This document shows, piece by piece, positions 40,494 to 51,427 of a stretch of 64,000 bases of DNA. The stretch spans positions 62,001-126,000 of the forward strand of contig NZ_JAIPPU010000001.1 in assembly GCF_026646375.1 (NCBI RefSeq). Direction: 5' to 3'. Origin of the DNA: Acetobacterium wieringae (GTDB lineage Bacteria; Bacillota; Clostridia; Eubacteriales; Eubacteriaceae). A program made the position numbers and the translations under genes. Below the pieces are notes generated by a model that did no database searches, was not told the origin of the DNA, and worked only from the letters and a program-made list of their open reading frames with translations. Each line of letters begins with the position of its first letter. Position 1 is the stretch's first letter.

Positions 40494-40610
40494 TAGTCAA
40501 ATATAATGCGATAATTGTATGCATATCTTAGATTTTATCACGAATAACTAAATAAATCAATGGTTTTAACACAAGACAGGCGTTGTTTAAGAGACAACGC
40601 CTGTTTTTTT
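40494..40610 (+). ncRNA. Candidate ~115-nt RNA or kdp leader ending in a terminator
   Basis: The promoter at 40459-40487 and the terminator stem ACAGGCGTTGT (40576-40586) with ACAACGCCTGT (40594-40604) plus seven T delimit a short transcript with no ORF. It could be a free-standing small RNA or an attenuated leader of the kdp operon. I saw no match to the c-di-AMP (ydaO) riboswitch often found before potassium genes. The remaining 40611-40849 holds a 7-bp inverted repeat (AAGAAAT near 40707, ATTTCTT near 40741) and a TATAAT at 40805-40810 without a good -35 box. Confidence 0.5.
40576..40610 (+). terminator. Strong terminator upstream of the kdp operon
   Basis: An 11-bp perfect stem with a 7-base loop, followed by TTTTTTT. 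Confidence 0.88.
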
Positions 40611-40849
40611 GCAGCAAGCGACATTAACCGGAAAGCTGGTAATTCAGGTAAAGACAGTTGTGGCACGATCAGACGAGGGAGTTCTGATTATCGATAACCG
40701 TTGGTAAGAAATCCCGGTGGTCATTCGGATTGGAGTGGTAATTTCTTAATGGAATCTTTATCTTCTGACGGCGATTCAATATACTAAATTAATTGCAAAA
40801 TAAATATAATTAAACTACAAAGAATATTTGAATTCAGGAGGAAAAGAAG

Positions 40850-41236
40850 ATGGATAAAGTGAATACCTTTGAAGAATATAGTGTTTTAGCAAAAAAAGCG
40901 TTAAAAGAAGGTAACTATATTTTGGCAGAAGCAAAAATAAAGCAAGCCATGAATGAGAATCCCCATTCTCCAGGGGTACATAACCTGTATGGGATTCTGG
41001 AAGAACTATTAAAAGAAGATAACTTGGCCCATAAACACTATCGGGCAGCCATCGCGCTCGATCCCGCCTATGCACCAGCAATGCGGAACCTGGAAAGAAT
41101 ATCCACCTTTTCCGAGCGGGGAAGAAAAGCACATGTTGATTTTGGAGATACGTCGGAACAGGACGGGGAAGACTTATATATTATTGAATACGACCGGAAT
41201 CATGTTGGGCATCTGCGAAAAAAAGACAGGAAGTGA
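40850..41236 (+). CDS. TPR-repeat protein at the head of the kdp operon
   Basis: A 128-residue protein with two to three tetratricopeptide repeats (residues ~10-95; AKKALKEGNYILAEAKIKQA, then NPHSPGVHNLYGILEELL, then AIALDPAYAPAMRNLERI) and a charged C-terminal tail. AGGAGGAAAAG precedes the ATG. It ends 5 bases before kdpF and is thus part of the operon, although a TPR protein is not a usual Kdp component. It may link KdpD or the Kdp pump to another protein; no direct evidence. Confidence 0.8.
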   Translation: MDKVNTFEEYSVLAKKALKEGNYILAEAKIKQAMNENPHSPGVHNLYGILEELLKEDNLAHKHYRAAIALDPAYAPAMRNLERISTFSERGRKAHVDFGDTSEQDGEDLYIIEYDRNHVGHLRKKDRK

Positions 41237-41241
41237 TCAAG

Positions 41242-41331
41242 ATGAATGTGGTGTTGGTAATTTCAGGACTCATTGCATTGATGTTACTGATTTATCTGGC
41301 AGTGATATTATTTAAGGGGGAAGAACGATGA
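41242..41331 (+). CDS. kdpF: K+-transporting ATPase KdpF subunit
   Basis: A 29-residue single-helix peptide ([15 protein letters not shown], then [13 protein letters not shown]). Length, hydrophobicity, the YLxxxLF-like end and its place directly before kdpA match KdpF, the small stabilising subunit of the Kdp complex. Its stop codon overlaps the kdpA start (ATGA). Confidence 0.9.
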   Translation: MNVVLVISGLIALMLLIYLAVILFKGEER

Positions 41332-43016
41332 ATCAGATAATCATCGCAGACAGCCTCTATCTGGTGACTCTGGTGGTACTTTCGATTCCTCTTGGTATTT
41401 ATATTGATAAAGTGATGACCGGACAGCGGGTATTTCTGTCTGTAGTAATGCGACCCGTTGAAAATATGGTCTACCGCTTCATGGGTATCCGGGAGGAAGA
41501 TGAGATGAGCCCCAAACATTATGCCCTGGCGGTGATCCTTCTTAGTAGTTTGGGACTGATCTTTGTGTTTGCATTGCAAATGCTCCAAGGAGGGCTACCC
41601 TTTAATCCGGAAAATTTGACTGCCCCGTCTTGGGATCTGGCCTTTAATACCGCCGCCAGCTTTGTATCAAACACCAATTGGCAGGCTTATTCCGGGGAGT
41701 CAAGCATGTCCTATCTGACTCAGGCATTGGCTTTGGGGGTATGGAATTTTCTGTCGGCGGCAACTGGAATCGCAGTCCTGTTTGCTCTGATCAGAGGGTT
41801 TGTCAGGACTAAAGAAACGACGATTGGTAGTTTTTGGGTCGATTTAATTCGAATCAGTTTTTATGTGCTAATTCCCTTGTCGTTGGTGTTTTCACTGGTG
41901 CTGGTATCTCAGGGAGTTGTTCAGACAATCGGTCCCTATCATGAAATTGTGGCACTGGAAACGGGTATCACCCAAAGCATCCCGTTGGGACCGGCAGCCA
42001 GTCAGATTGCGATCAAACAGTTGGGTACCAATGGCGGTGGTTTTTTTGGGATGAATTCCGCTTTTCCACTGGAGAACCCCACCGCACTCACCAACTTTTT
42101 AGAACTGTTAGCCATTTTGTTAATTCCGGCATCGCTTTGCGTGGCCTTTGGAAAAGCAGTGGGCGACAATAAACAGGGCTGGGCCATCTATCTGGTTATG
42201 ACGATTCTGTTTGCCGGCGCACTGGCGGCTGTGACTGTCAGCGAAGCCACTGGGGCACCACTGATTTCAGGCATGCTGGATTCTGGTAATATGGAAGGCA
42301 AAGAAATCATTCACGGGGTTGGAACCTCGGCGTTGTGGGGAACTGCCACCACGGCGGCGTCCAATGGCTCGGTGAATGCCATGCACGACAGCTTTACTCC
42401 ACTGGCCGGTTTGATTCTGATGTTTTTAATGCAAAGCGGCGAGGTTGTTTTCGGCGGCGTGGGCAGTGGTTTGTATGGAATGCTTGGTTTTGTGATCCTG
42501 ACCGTTTTTATTGCCGGACTGATGGTTGGTAGGACGCCGGAATATCTGGGCAAAAAGGTTGAACCTTTTGATATGAAGATGGTCTGTTTAATTGTCCTGG
42601 TACCGCCGGTTTTCACACTGCTGGGAACCGCAGCGGCGGTGGTAATGCCCCCGGCCAGTGACTGGTTGACTAACACGGGCCCCCATGGGTTTTCAGAAAT
42701 ACTGTATGCCTTCAGCTCAATGGGCAATAACAATGGCAGTGCTTTTGGCGGGTTTACGGCCAACACTGTGTTTACCAATGTGCTTGGTGGATTGATCATG
42801 TTGATTGTGCGCTTCGTGCCATTGGTGGCAGTGATTTTCCTGGCTGGAAATCTGGCGAATAAGAAGCTGGTTGCCAAAACCGAGGGCACCCTGTCGACCA
42901 GTAATACCCTGTTTATCGGTTTACTGATTGCGATTGTACTGTTAATTGGGGCGCTGAGTTTTTTACCGGCACTGGCTCTGGGACCGATTGCTGATTATTT
43001 TACAGCGATAACATAA
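41328..43016 (+). CDS. kdpA: K+-transporting ATPase subunit A
   Basis: The 562-residue potassium-binding channel-like subunit, homologous to TrkH. The pore loop [15 protein letters not shown] is the best-known KdpA selectivity segment; others read [15 protein letters not shown] and [13 protein letters not shown]. Ten membrane segments are expected. Length matches the E. coli protein. Confidence 0.97.
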   Translation: MNQIIIADSLYLVTLVVLSIPLGIYIDKVMTGQRVFLSVVMRPVENMVYRFMGIREEDEMSPKHYALAVILLSSLGLIFVFALQMLQGGLPFNPENLTAPSWDLAFNTAASFVSNTNWQAYSGESSMSYLTQALALGVWNFLSAATGIAVLFALIRGFVRTKETTIGSFWVDLIRISFYVLIPLSLVFSLVLVSQGVVQTIGPYHEIVALETGITQSIPLGPAASQIAIKQLGTNGGGFFGMNSAFPLENPTALTNFLELLAILLIPASLCVAFGKAVGDNKQGWAIYLVMTILFAGALAAVTVSEATGAPLISGMLDSGNMEGKEIIHGVGTSALWGTATTAASNGSVNAMHDSFTPLAGLILMFLMQSGEVVFGGVGSGLYGMLGFVILTVFIAGLMVGRTPEYLGKKVEPFDMKMVCLIVLVPPVFTLLGTAAAVVMPPASDWLTNTGPHGFSEILYAFSSMGNNNGSAFGGFTANTVFTNVLGGLIMLIVRFVPLVAVIFLAGNLANKKLVAKTEGTLSTSNTLFIGLLIAIVLLIGALSFLPALALGPIADYFTAIT

Positions 43017-43037
43017 GGCTGACGGGAGTTGAATGAT

Positions 43038-45095
43038 GTGGAAAACAATGGTTTGAAAAAAAATATTTTGATTGATGCCATCCGACAATCATTTGTTAAA
43101 TTGTCACCCCGGGTGCAGTTAAAAAATCCGGTGATGTTTGTGGTTTTTGTTGGGGCGATCATGACCACCGCTCTTTATTTTTTGAGCTTTGCCCAGATTA
43201 TTGATGAAGGGGCCGGTTATACCCTGGCCATTGCCTTAATTCTCTGGTTTACGGTTTTATTTGCGAATTTTGCTGAAGCCATTGCTGAAGGTCATGGCCG
43301 GGCCCAGGCTGACAGTCTGCGCCGGGCCCGCAAAGATGTGACTGCGCACAAGTTGAAATCCCCAAATGATTTGGCGGTATACAGCGAGGTTCCAGCAAGT
43401 CGCTTGGTCAAGGGCGATATTGTTTATGTCAAGTCAGGCGAGCAGATTCCCATGGATGGTGATGTGATTGAAGGGGCGGCATCAGTGGATGAAAGTGCCA
43501 TTACCGGCGAATCGGCACCGGTGATCCGCGAATCCGGAGGAGATCGCAGTGCCGTCACCGGGGGCACCACGTTGTTATCAGACTGGTTGGTGATTCGGGT
43601 GACGGCAGCGGCAGGTGAAAGCTTTCTGGATAAAATGATCGCCATGGTTGAAGGGGCATCGCGAAAAAAAACCCCTAATGAAGTTGCGCTGCAGATTCTG
43701 CTGGTCGCATTGACGATTATCTTTCTGGTGGTGAGCGCCACCTTGCTGCCCTTTTCCTATTTTGCCAGTAAACAGGCTGGTATTGGCAACGGGATTTCGG
43801 TTACCAATGTCATTGCGCTGCTGGTCTGTCTGGCACCCACAACGATTGGAGCGCTGCTTTCATCCATCGGGATTGCCGGTATGAGTCGGCTTAATCAGGC
43901 CAATGTGCTGGCCATGAGCGGCAGAGCCATTGAGGCAGCTGGCGATGTGGATGTGCTATTGCTGGATAAAACCGGCACCATTACGCTGGGAAATCGTCAG
44001 GCCAGTGTCTTTATCCCAATTACCGGGGTTTCCGAAAAGGAACTGGCTGATGCAGCGCAATTGTCTTCGCTGGCTGATGAAACGGCGGAAGGGCGGAGTA
44101 TTGTGGTGCTGGCCAAGGAACGGTTTGATTTGCGGGGCCGGGACATCAAAGCCCTAGGAGCCAGCTTTGTGCCATTCACCGCAAAAACCAGAATGAGTGG
44201 GATTGACTTTCAGGGTCAGCAGATTCGCAAAGGGGCGGCCTCAGCGGTTAAAGTATTTGTTTTGGCTAATGGTGGCAACTATCCCGAAGAATGCGATGTG
44301 TTGGTCAAAAAGGTCGCCAATGACGGAGGAACTCCGCTGGTGGTGGCCAGAAATAATCAGATTCTCGGCGTGATCTATCTTAAGGATATTGTCAAAAATG
44401 GGGTTAAGGAACGCTTTGAAGATTTGCGCAAAATGGGAATTAAAACGATTATGATTACTGGCGATAATCCGATGACGGCGGCGGCCATTGCCGCTGAGGC
44501 GGGGGTGGACGACTTTCTGGCTGAAGCAACTCCGGAGGCGAAACTGACTCTGATCCGGGACTATCAGGCCAAGGGACATCTGGTTGCGATGACTGGCGAC
44601 GGCACCAATGATGCTCCGGCGCTGGCCCAGGCCGATGTGGCGGTGGCTATGAACACCGGAACCCAGGCGGCCAAAGAGGCTGGCAATATGGTCGATCTGG
44701 ATTCCAGCCCCACCAAACTAATCGACATTGTCCGTATCGGCAAACAATTGCTGATGACCAGAGGGGCGCTGACAACCTTTAGTGTGGCCAATGATGTAGC
44801 CAAATATTTTGCCATCATTCCGGTTTTGTTTTTCAGTATTTATCCGCAATTGATGGGGCTCAACATAATGGGACTGACCAGCGCCAGAAGTGCGATTTTT
44901 TCGGCGATCATCTATAACGCCCTGATTATTGTCGCTTTGATTCCCTTGGCTTTAAAGGGGGTCAAGTATCGGGAAATGGCAGCGGGAAAGCTACTGCAGC
45001 GAAATCTGCTGATTTACGGTTTAGGCGGTTTAATGGCTCCATTTGTGGCGATCAAATTACTGGATATGGTGTTAACCGTCCTGGGTCTTAGTTGA
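43038..45095 (+). CDS. kdpB: K+-transporting ATPase subunit B (P-type ATPase)
   Basis: The catalytic subunit, about 685 residues. It shows the actuator motif ITGESAPV, the phosphorylated aspartate in [26 protein letters not shown], and the hinge [18 protein letters not shown] prefer a GTG start at 43038, nine bases after GGGAG (43024-43028); a TTG at 43029 in the same frame would touch that ribosome site. It is separated from kdpA by about 20 bases. Confidence 0.97.
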   Translation: MENNGLKKNILIDAIRQSFVKLSPRVQLKNPVMFVVFVGAIMTTALYFLSFAQIIDEGAGYTLAIALILWFTVLFANFAEAIAEGHGRAQADSLRRARKDVTAHKLKSPNDLAVYSEVPASRLVKGDIVYVKSGEQIPMDGDVIEGAASVDESAITGESAPVIRESGGDRSAVTGGTTLLSDWLVIRVTAAAGESFLDKMIAMVEGASRKKTPNEVALQILLVALTIIFLVVSATLLPFSYFASKQAGIGNGISVTNVIALLVCLAPTTIGALLSSIGIAGMSRLNQANVLAMSGRAIEAAGDVDVLLLDKTGTITLGNRQASVFIPITGVSEKELADAAQLSSLADETAEGRSIVVLAKERFDLRGRDIKALGASFVPFTAKTRMSGIDFQGQQIRKGAASAVKVFVLANGGNYPEECDVLVKKVANDGGTPLVVARNNQILGVIYLKDIVKNGVKERFEDLRKMGIKTIMITGDNPMTAAAIAAEAGVDDFLAEATPEAKLTLIRDYQAKGHLVAMTGDGTNDAPALAQADVAVAMNTGTQAAKEAGNMVDLDSSPTKLIDIVRIGKQLLMTRGALTTFSVANDVAKYFAIIPVLFFSIYPQLMGLNIMGLTSARSAIFSAIIYNALIIVALIPLALKGVKYREMAAGKLLQRNLLIYGLGGLMAPFVAIKLLDMVLTVLGLS

Positions 45096-45106
45096 GGTGA
45101 AAGAAA

Positions 45107-45685
45107 ATGGAAAAAATCAAAAGTGCATCGATGGTGTCAAAATTACGGCCAGTATTGGTCAGTTTTCTGGTACTCGTTCTGATTTGTGGGGTGGTTTACC
45201 CGGTTATTGTAACAAGTATTGCACAAATGGCATTTCCAAATCAGGCAAATGGTAGTATCATTACTATAACCCAGGAAAATGGAACGACGATTGATGTGGG
45301 CTCAGCCCTGATCGGTCAGACCTTTACTAAGCCCCAATATCTGATCGGCAGACCACAGGGAACTTCGCAATTATCACCGGTCAGTGAAGACCAAAAGGCG
45401 TTGATACAGGAACGGGTGGCCTGGTGGCAGGCCCTTGATCCTGAAAATACTGCTAAGATTCCCAGTGATCTGGTAACGGCGTCGGGCAGTGGGGTCGATC
45501 CCAATATCTCCCCGGAAGCGGCAGAGTATCAGGTTGAACGGATTGCTCAGGCGCGCAATATGCCGGCAGTAGCCGTCCGTGAAATTATTGACCGCTATAC
45601 AACCGGGAAACTGCTGGACCTCTGGGGAGAAGATGCAGTCAATGTCTTGAAAGTAAATCTGGCCCTGGATGGGCGCATCCAGTAA
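45107..45685 (+). CDS. kdpC: K+-transporting ATPase subunit C
   Basis: A 192-residue subunit with one N-terminal membrane helix (about 15-38) and a periplasmic-side domain containing GRPQGTSQLSPVS, SGSGVDPNISPEAA and QVERIAQARN, all standard KdpC signatures. GAGGTGAAAG precedes the ATG. Confidence 0.96.
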   Translation: MEKIKSASMVSKLRPVLVSFLVLVLICGVVYPVIVTSIAQMAFPNQANGSIITITQENGTTIDVGSALIGQTFTKPQYLIGRPQGTSQLSPVSEDQKALIQERVAWWQALDPENTAKIPSDLVTASGSGVDPNISPEAAEYQVERIAQARNMPAVAVREIIDRYTTGKLLDLWGEDAVNVLKVNLALDGRIQ

Positions 45686-45712
45686 AATAATGCGATGAAG
45701 GTGGGAGAACAG

Positions 45713-48412
45713 ATGGTGGATTTCAGTGATACCCGTCCCAATCCGGATGATATTTTAGAAGATTTGTTTATCAAAGAACAAAATAAGAAAGGGCGCTTGG
45801 AAATATTTTTCGGTTACGCAGCCGGGGTTGGAAAAACCTATGCAATGATCGATGATGCCCAAGAGCAGCTGCGTTGTGGCGTCGATGTTCTGGTCGGTTA
45901 TGTGGAAGAACACACCCGCCCGGAAACCATTCAAATCATGAATGGGCTGCCGATCTTGGCACCCAAAATGGTGGAATACCGCAAGCTTCAACTAAAAGAG
46001 TTTGATCTGGATGCTGCCCTGGAACGAAAACCGGAATTGATTCTGGTCGATGAACTAGCTCATACTAATGCACCAGGAATGCGCAATAAAAAAAGATACC
46101 AGGATATTGAAGAGCTCCTCAATGCTGGAATTGATGTTTTTACAACGGTCAATGTACAACATTTGGAGAGCCTCAACGATGTGGTTCAAAAAATCACCCA
46201 CGTCGGCGTCAAAGAAACCATTCCTGATTATGTTTTTAATCAGGCTGATAAGATCAGGCTGATTGATATTGAACCGGATGAATTGTTAAGGCGCTTTGAA
46301 AGTGGCAAAATCTACCGGCCGGAACGAACCCAGAAAGCACTGGATAATTTTTTCACCCGGGAAAATCTCCGGCTGCTCCGGGAAATTGCGATGCGAAAAG
46401 TCGCCAATCGGATCAGTTCTGATAATCAGAATGAGCCCCGACTATCAAAAAAAATGGCCAATATCAGGCTGATGGTCTGTATCAGTGCGTCACCCTCATC
46501 AGCCCGTTGTATTCGCTGGACTGATCGCACGGCCGAAGCCTTTCAGGCACCCTGGACAGCGGTTTATGTGGAAGATATGGATAGTGATGCGATGACCGAT
46601 GGCGAAAAAAATAGGGTTCGTGATCATCTGGCTCTGGCCGAACGGCTGGGGGCTGAGATTGTCACCCTCAATGGACATGATATAGCCACAGTAATTGCCG
46701 AATACGCCAAGCTGTCTGGAATTACCAATATTGTTATTGGCAAAAGCCGAAACAAAAAATCGCTGATCAGTTATTTTAAAGCCAGCCTTGAAGAAAAACT
46801 GATTGCTATGCTGCCAAGTATTGAAATTCATATCATTCCTGGCAACCCGGGGATCAAAAAAAACGCCTTATATCAGCGTCGGCGATTGCGGATTAGCCGG
46901 AACCTGTTCTTATCCTGGCAGGATAGCGTAAAAACCCTGCTGATCATTGTGGCAGCGACCTTAATTTCGTTAATGCTTCAAGCGCTGAATATTAGTGATC
47001 AGAATATTATAATGGTTTATATTTTGTCGGTTCTGATCATTTCGCGGGTCACGGTCGGCTATCTCTATGGGGTTTTGGCCTCTTGCCTGACGGTACTGGT
47101 ATTTAATTATTTTTTTACGGTCCCCTATTATACTCTGCACGCTATTCAGGAAGGGTATCCAATTACCTTTGTGATTATGCTGTTGGTCGCGCTGATTACC
47201 AGTACCCTGACGGTTCGGATCAAAACCCAGGCTCGTCTGGCAGTGGAGCGGGAACACCGCACCGAGGTGCTCTATGAGATCAATAAAAAATTGCTGGCAT
47301 CCCGGGATTTTGAAGAAACAATTGGGTTGATCAATGCCTATATGGTCAAGATTTTTGGTCGGTCGGCGATTTTCTACAGTCAGGATCCAGAGGATCATGA
47401 TTCCGATACTTTTTTACAATCTGAACTTGAGGACGATGCTGCTTTTCTTAAGTCAGAAAGCGAGCGGGCAGTAGCTCATTGGGTCTTTATGAATAAGAAA
47501 TGTGCTGGAGCCGGAACCGATACCCTGATGGGAGCCGGGGCTTTTTATATGCCGATTATTGCTCGGAGTAAGGTGTTGGGGGTTATCGGCTTGTCTTGCG
47601 CAAACGGTGTTCTTAACCAGAACAATCGTCTGTTTTTGAGGATGATTGCTTCGCAGGTTGAGATGGCTCTGGAACGTCACTATCTTTCCAATGAGCAAAG
47701 GCGGATACTGGTTGAATCTGAAAAGGAAAAAATGCGAAGCAATTTGCTTCGGGGTATATCCCATGATCTGAGAACCCCGCTGACCGGAATTTTAGGAGCA
47801 AGCTCAGCGATTTTGGAAAGCGGTAGCATCATGGATCAGGAGACCCAGGAAACCTTAATCAATAATATTAAAGAGGATTCCCAGTGGCTGATTCGGATGG
47901 TTGAGAATTTGCTGTCGGTTACCCGAATCAATGAGGGTCCGATGAATGTGACCAAAACACCGGAGGCGGCCGAAGAAATTGTAGCTGAAGCGATCAGTCG
48001 AATTCGCAAACGATTTGCCAGCCGCAAAATTACGGTCAAGGTACCGGAGGTGTTGTTAATCGTTCCAATGGATGGTACCCTGATTGAACAGGTGATCATT
48101 AACCTGTTGGAAAATGCGATCAAGTACTCGCCAGAAGATTCGGTCATTGCGGTTGAAGTCAAAAAAACCGGCAATGAGGCGGTCTTTGAAGTAAGCGACC
48201 AGGGAAACGGTATCACTGAGCAGGATTTCCCTTATCTCTTTGAGACCTATGTACCGGATGGCAAACGAAACGCGGATTCATCACGGGGAATGGGGATAGG
48301 TTTATCCATTTGCCGTTCCATCATCAAGGCCCATCAGGGCAAAATAGATGCGGAAAACAAAGCACAGGGTGGTGCAGTTTTCCGCTTCACGTTACCATTA
48401 CAGGAGATGTGA
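45713..48412 (+). CDS. kdpD: Sensor histidine kinase KdpD
   Basis: An 899-residue kinase with the full KdpD layout. The N-terminal KdpD domain carries Walker A GYAAGVGKTYAMI and Walker B-like LILVDELAHTNAPG (residues ~25-235), then a USP-like domain (~250-380), four membrane helices (~400-500), a GAF-like region, and HisKA with the phosphorylated histidine in GISHDLRTPLTG. It ends with an HATPase domain (GIGLSICRSIIKAHQG). The ATG at 45713 sits 6 bases after GGTGGGAG; an in-frame ATG at 45695 precedes that site. Senses potassium need and phosphorylates KdpE. Confidence 0.95.
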   Translation: MVDFSDTRPNPDDILEDLFIKEQNKKGRLEIFFGYAAGVGKTYAMIDDAQEQLRCGVDVLVGYVEEHTRPETIQIMNGLPILAPKMVEYRKLQLKEFDLDAALERKPELILVDELAHTNAPGMRNKKRYQDIEELLNAGIDVFTTVNVQHLESLNDVVQKITHVGVKETIPDYVFNQADKIRLIDIEPDELLRRFESGKIYRPERTQKALDNFFTRENLRLLREIAMRKVANRISSDNQNEPRLSKKMANIRLMVCISASPSSARCIRWTDRTAEAFQAPWTAVYVEDMDSDAMTDGEKNRVRDHLALAERLGAEIVTLNGHDIATVIAEYAKLSGITNIVIGKSRNKKSLISYFKASLEEKLIAMLPSIEIHIIPGNPGIKKNALYQRRRLRISRNLFLSWQDSVKTLLIIVAATLISLMLQALNISDQNIIMVYILSVLIISRVTVGYLYGVLASCLTVLVFNYFFTVPYYTLHAIQEGYPITFVIMLLVALITSTLTVRIKTQARLAVEREHRTEVLYEINKKLLASRDFEETIGLINAYMVKIFGRSAIFYSQDPEDHDSDTFLQSELEDDAAFLKSESERAVAHWVFMNKKCAGAGTDTLMGAGAFYMPIIARSKVLGVIGLSCANGVLNQNNRLFLRMIASQVEMALERHYLSNEQRRILVESEKEKMRSNLLRGISHDLRTPLTGILGASSAILESGSIMDQETQETLINNIKEDSQWLIRMVENLLSVTRINEGPMNVTKTPEAAEEIVAEAISRIRKRFASRKITVKVPEVLLIVPMDGTLIEQVIINLLENAIKYSPEDSVIAVEVKKTGNEAVFEVSDQGNGITEQDFPYLFETYVPDGKRNADSSRGMGIGLSICRSIIKAHQGKIDAENKAQGGAVFRFTLPLQEM

Positions 48413-48416
48413 GAAA

Positions 48417-49124
48417 ATGGAAAATAAGTCAGTCATCTTGATTGTTGAGGATGAAGCGGGGATTTCCAACTTCATTGCGGCTATATTAAAAGCAAATGAT
48501 TATAAAATGATCAAGGCGGTCACAGGGAAAGAAGCGATTTCCATGACAGCATCTTATTCGCCGGATCTTATTTTACTGGATTTGGGTTTGCCGGACATCG
48601 ATGGTATGGAGGTGCTAAAAACCATTCGGGAATGGTCAACGATTCCTGTTGTGGTGGTATCGGCCCGGGGACATGAACGGGAAAAAGTCGAAGCCCTGGA
48701 TTTGGGAGCCGATGACTATATCACCAAACCCTTCGGCACTGCCGAGTTACTGGCAAGAATCCGCACTGGCATTCGGCACAGTCCTAAAAATCGAAGTGAA
48801 AATGCGTTAGAAAGCACCAGTCTGCGTATTGGCGAGCTGGCTATTGATTATGATAAGCGCTTGGTGACGGTGGGGGAGAAGTCAGTTCATTTGACACCGA
48901 TTGAATATAAAATAATTGTACTATTGTCAAAAAATATCGGTAAAGTGTTGACCCATGACTATATCATCAAAGAAGTTTGGGGTCCCTATACCAATGAGAT
49001 TCAGGCGCTGCGGGTGAATATGGCCAACATTCGCCGAAAAATCGAAGAAAATCCAGCCGAGCCCCAGTACATTGTCACCCAGGTTGGCGTCGGTTATCGG
49101 ATGGTGGAAGAATTGGACGTGTAA
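48417..49124 (+). CDS. kdpE: Response regulator KdpE
   Basis: A 235-residue OmpR-type regulator. The receiver domain has VEDEAGIS, the phosphoacceptor in LILLDLGLPDIDG and the conserved YITKPFG lysine; the C-terminal winged helix spans ~135-230 (TPIEYKIIVLLSKNIGKVL). The start is the ATG at 48417 with AGGAGATGTG upstream; the longer frame to 48348 overlaps kdpD. Autoregulates the kdp operon in known systems. Confidence 0.95.
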   Translation: MENKSVILIVEDEAGISNFIAAILKANDYKMIKAVTGKEAISMTASYSPDLILLDLGLPDIDGMEVLKTIREWSTIPVVVVSARGHEREKVEALDLGADDYITKPFGTAELLARIRTGIRHSPKNRSENALESTSLRIGELAIDYDKRLVTVGEKSVHLTPIEYKIIVLLSKNIGKVLTHDYIIKEVWGPYTNEIQALRVNMANIRRKIEENPAEPQYIVTQVGVGYRMVEELDV

Positions 49125-49147
49125 AGAATTTAAGAATATCAGTATTG

Positions 49148-49190
49148 ACTGCCAATTGATTGAGGTTTCAGTTTTTATTTGGCAGTTTTT
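49148..49190 (+). terminator. Terminator of the kdp operon
   Basis: ACTGCCAA (49148-49155) pairs with TTGGCAGT (49179-49186) followed by TTTTT. The following 49191-49536 (about 345 bases) is AT-rich, holds no ORF, no recognisable riboswitch and only weak promoter-like boxes (TTGACG at about 49242). Confidence 0.75.
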
Positions 49191-49536
49191 GTTGTTAAAA
49201 ATCGATAAATCAGTGTAATGTTTCTTGATTTTTATTAATTCTATTGACGATCATTACCTAAAAATGGCATACTAGATTTGACTGGATTCAATCAAAAATT
49301 GAAACGTAACTGTCAAAAAGTAATTAAGAATACAAGTGCTTTAAACCAATCATAATGTAAAACAGATAAACCTTACTGCGCAAGTAAAATAACCGTAAAA
49401 ATCCGGGACAGACCGATTTGTATGAAACATAACGGAAACAGAGAAGATCAGTATGGCAACGTATGCATAAAATTAGAGATAACAGGAAGAGATCACCAGG
49501 GATAAACGTTGACCTGATGATTGAAGAAGGAAAAAT

Positions 49537-51420
49537 ATGAATTTAACAGTATTAAATATTGCAGTCATCCTGATTATTCTTTTTTTATTTGGTCTGGGGC
49601 TGTATTCTATTCTTAAAAAAGGCAGGAAACGAAAAAAAGAACGGGAGATACGTCGGTTTAATGAGCTGGTTCAGACCTTCATCGAGTCTGAGGAAATTCC
49701 GGTGTCCCTTAAAGATGATCAATTAAACTATATTTTTATCAATCTGGCGATGGAAGAGTTTTATGGGATCGACTCAGAAGACATTATTGGCCAGGGCGAT
49801 TTCGAGATCATGGAAGAGAAGATGGCGATCAAGGAGCGAGAAACCGATAAAAAGGTGTTGGCGACCAAAACCTTTGTGACCGATGAGATGTTATGGCGGG
49901 GTAAGATTTTCAAAACCACCAAATTTCCAGTGGATCTGCTTAACGGCAAATTTGGTGTTGGTGCCTATATCCGCTCGGCATCGGAGAAGAATCGGGAAAA
50001 ATATCTAAAAACATTGATGTCAATCAGTGATGGTGTGATGATTGTTGATCCCATGGGCAAAATTGAAATGCTTAATAACACAGCGGAGGAAATGACCGGA
50101 TGGTTGGCCAGAGAAGCACTGGGGAAACACTATTCTCTGGTTTTCGTCCTGGAAGACGAAAATCAGACAGATCTCGTGCCGGATCATATTGCGGAAGCGT
50201 TTCGAGACAACACCATGAAAGAATTCGACACGCATGTGCTGCTGGTTTCCCGAGATGGAAGAAAATATCATCTTGAAGACAGCGTTGCCCCCATCAGTGA
50301 TGAAGAGGGGCATATTGATGGTGCCATTGTTATCTTCAGAGATATTACCGAAAAGAAAGAAAAAAGAGCGGCCATTGAGTATAATAGTTTTCATGATGCC
50401 CTCACGGGTTTATATAATCGACGCTTTTTTGAAGAAGAACTGGTTCGTCTTAATACCGAAAGAAATTTGCCTCTATCAGTTATTATTGGCGATGTCGACG
50501 GGTTAAAACTGACGAATGATATTTTTGGCCATGAAGCTGGCGACGAATTGATCAAGAGGGTTTCAGAAATATTTAAAAAGGTCTGTCGGGCCGATGATAT
50601 TATCGCCCGCTGGGGCGGAGACGAATTTGCCATTCTGCTGCCGCAAACCGAAAAAAAAGATGCCCAAAGGCTTTCGGATCGAATTAAAGATAATTTCAGC
50701 AAAGAAAAAATTAAGTCGATCCAGGGAAATGTGTCTCTGGGCGTCGCGACAAAATATGAGCCGGAAGAAAATATTGAAGTCATTATTGCCAGTGCTGAAG
50801 ACAACATGTATATGAAAAAAACCATAAATCGGGGAAAAAAGAAGGAAGATACCTTTAATAATATTCTTGATAAGCTGTATGGTGAATTACCAGCCGAAGC
50901 TGAACATGCCCGGAGAACCAGTGAGATATGCAAAAAAATTGCCCGCAAAATGAATTTGTCTGAAGCTGAGGTTAACAAGGTATCAAAGGCCGCTTATCTT
51001 CATGATATTGGAAAAGTGGCGTTGGATAAAGAGGTCGCCAAAAAAAATGAGTATGTGATTGATGACACCTATAAAGAGATGAAAATGCATCCGGTGGTTG
51101 GCTTTCGGATTCTCAATGCCTTTGATCATACCGTCGATTTGGCCAACATTGTTTTGGGACATCATGAACGTTGGGATGGAAGCGGCTATCCTCAGGGGCT
51201 CATCGGTAAAGAAATACCCAAACTGGCCCGGATTATCGCAGTCGGAGAACGATTTGATGACATGACAGCGGAAACGGATTATCGACCAGCGATCAGCATT
51301 GATGATGCACTGGAAGAAATGAAGCGGAATGTCGGTACCCACTATGATCCGGATGTTGTTGCCGCACTGGAAAAAGTGATACGTGACGAGCATACCTATA
51401 CAACGAAAATAACCCGCTAA
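49537..51420 (+). CDS. PAS-PAS-GGDEF-HD-GYP membrane protein (c-di-GMP turnover)
   Basis: A 627-residue protein: one N-terminal membrane helix (4-24), a PAS-like domain (~40-135), a second PAS (~155-275, with VIFRDITEKKEKR), GGDEF (~285-445, intact RWGGDEFAILL) and HD-GYP (~450-620; HDIGKVALD and HHERWDGSGYPQG). It could both make and break cyclic-di-GMP, with the PAS units sensing a signal. It ends at a shared bidirectional terminator. Confidence 0.92.
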   Translation: MNLTVLNIAVILIILFLFGLGLYSILKKGRKRKKEREIRRFNELVQTFIESEEIPVSLKDDQLNYIFINLAMEEFYGIDSEDIIGQGDFEIMEEKMAIKERETDKKVLATKTFVTDEMLWRGKIFKTTKFPVDLLNGKFGVGAYIRSASEKNREKYLKTLMSISDGVMIVDPMGKIEMLNNTAEEMTGWLAREALGKHYSLVFVLEDENQTDLVPDHIAEAFRDNTMKEFDTHVLLVSRDGRKYHLEDSVAPISDEEGHIDGAIVIFRDITEKKEKRAAIEYNSFHDALTGLYNRRFFEEELVRLNTERNLPLSVIIGDVDGLKLTNDIFGHEAGDELIKRVSEIFKKVCRADDIIARWGGDEFAILLPQTEKKDAQRLSDRIKDNFSKEKIKSIQGNVSLGVATKYEPEENIEVIIASAEDNMYMKKTINRGKKKEDTFNNILDKLYGELPAEAEHARRTSEICKKIARKMNLSEAEVNKVSKAAYLHDIGKVALDKEVAKKNEYVIDDTYKEMKMHPVVGFRILNAFDHTVDLANIVLGHHERWDGSGYPQGLIGKEIPKLARIIAVGERFDDMTAETDYRPAISIDDALEEMKRNVGTHYDPDVVAALEKVIRDEHTYTTKITR

Positions 51421-51427
51421 GGGTATA

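Noticed and set aside
40494-40849. c-di-AMP (ydaO) riboswitch before kdp
   Set aside because: The conserved core of that riboswitch family is absent; only a terminator hairpin and a short inverted repeat are visible.
49191-49536. c-di-GMP riboswitch before the first GGDEF-HD-GYP gene
   Set aside because: The region was read for class I and class II core motifs and no convincing match was seen.
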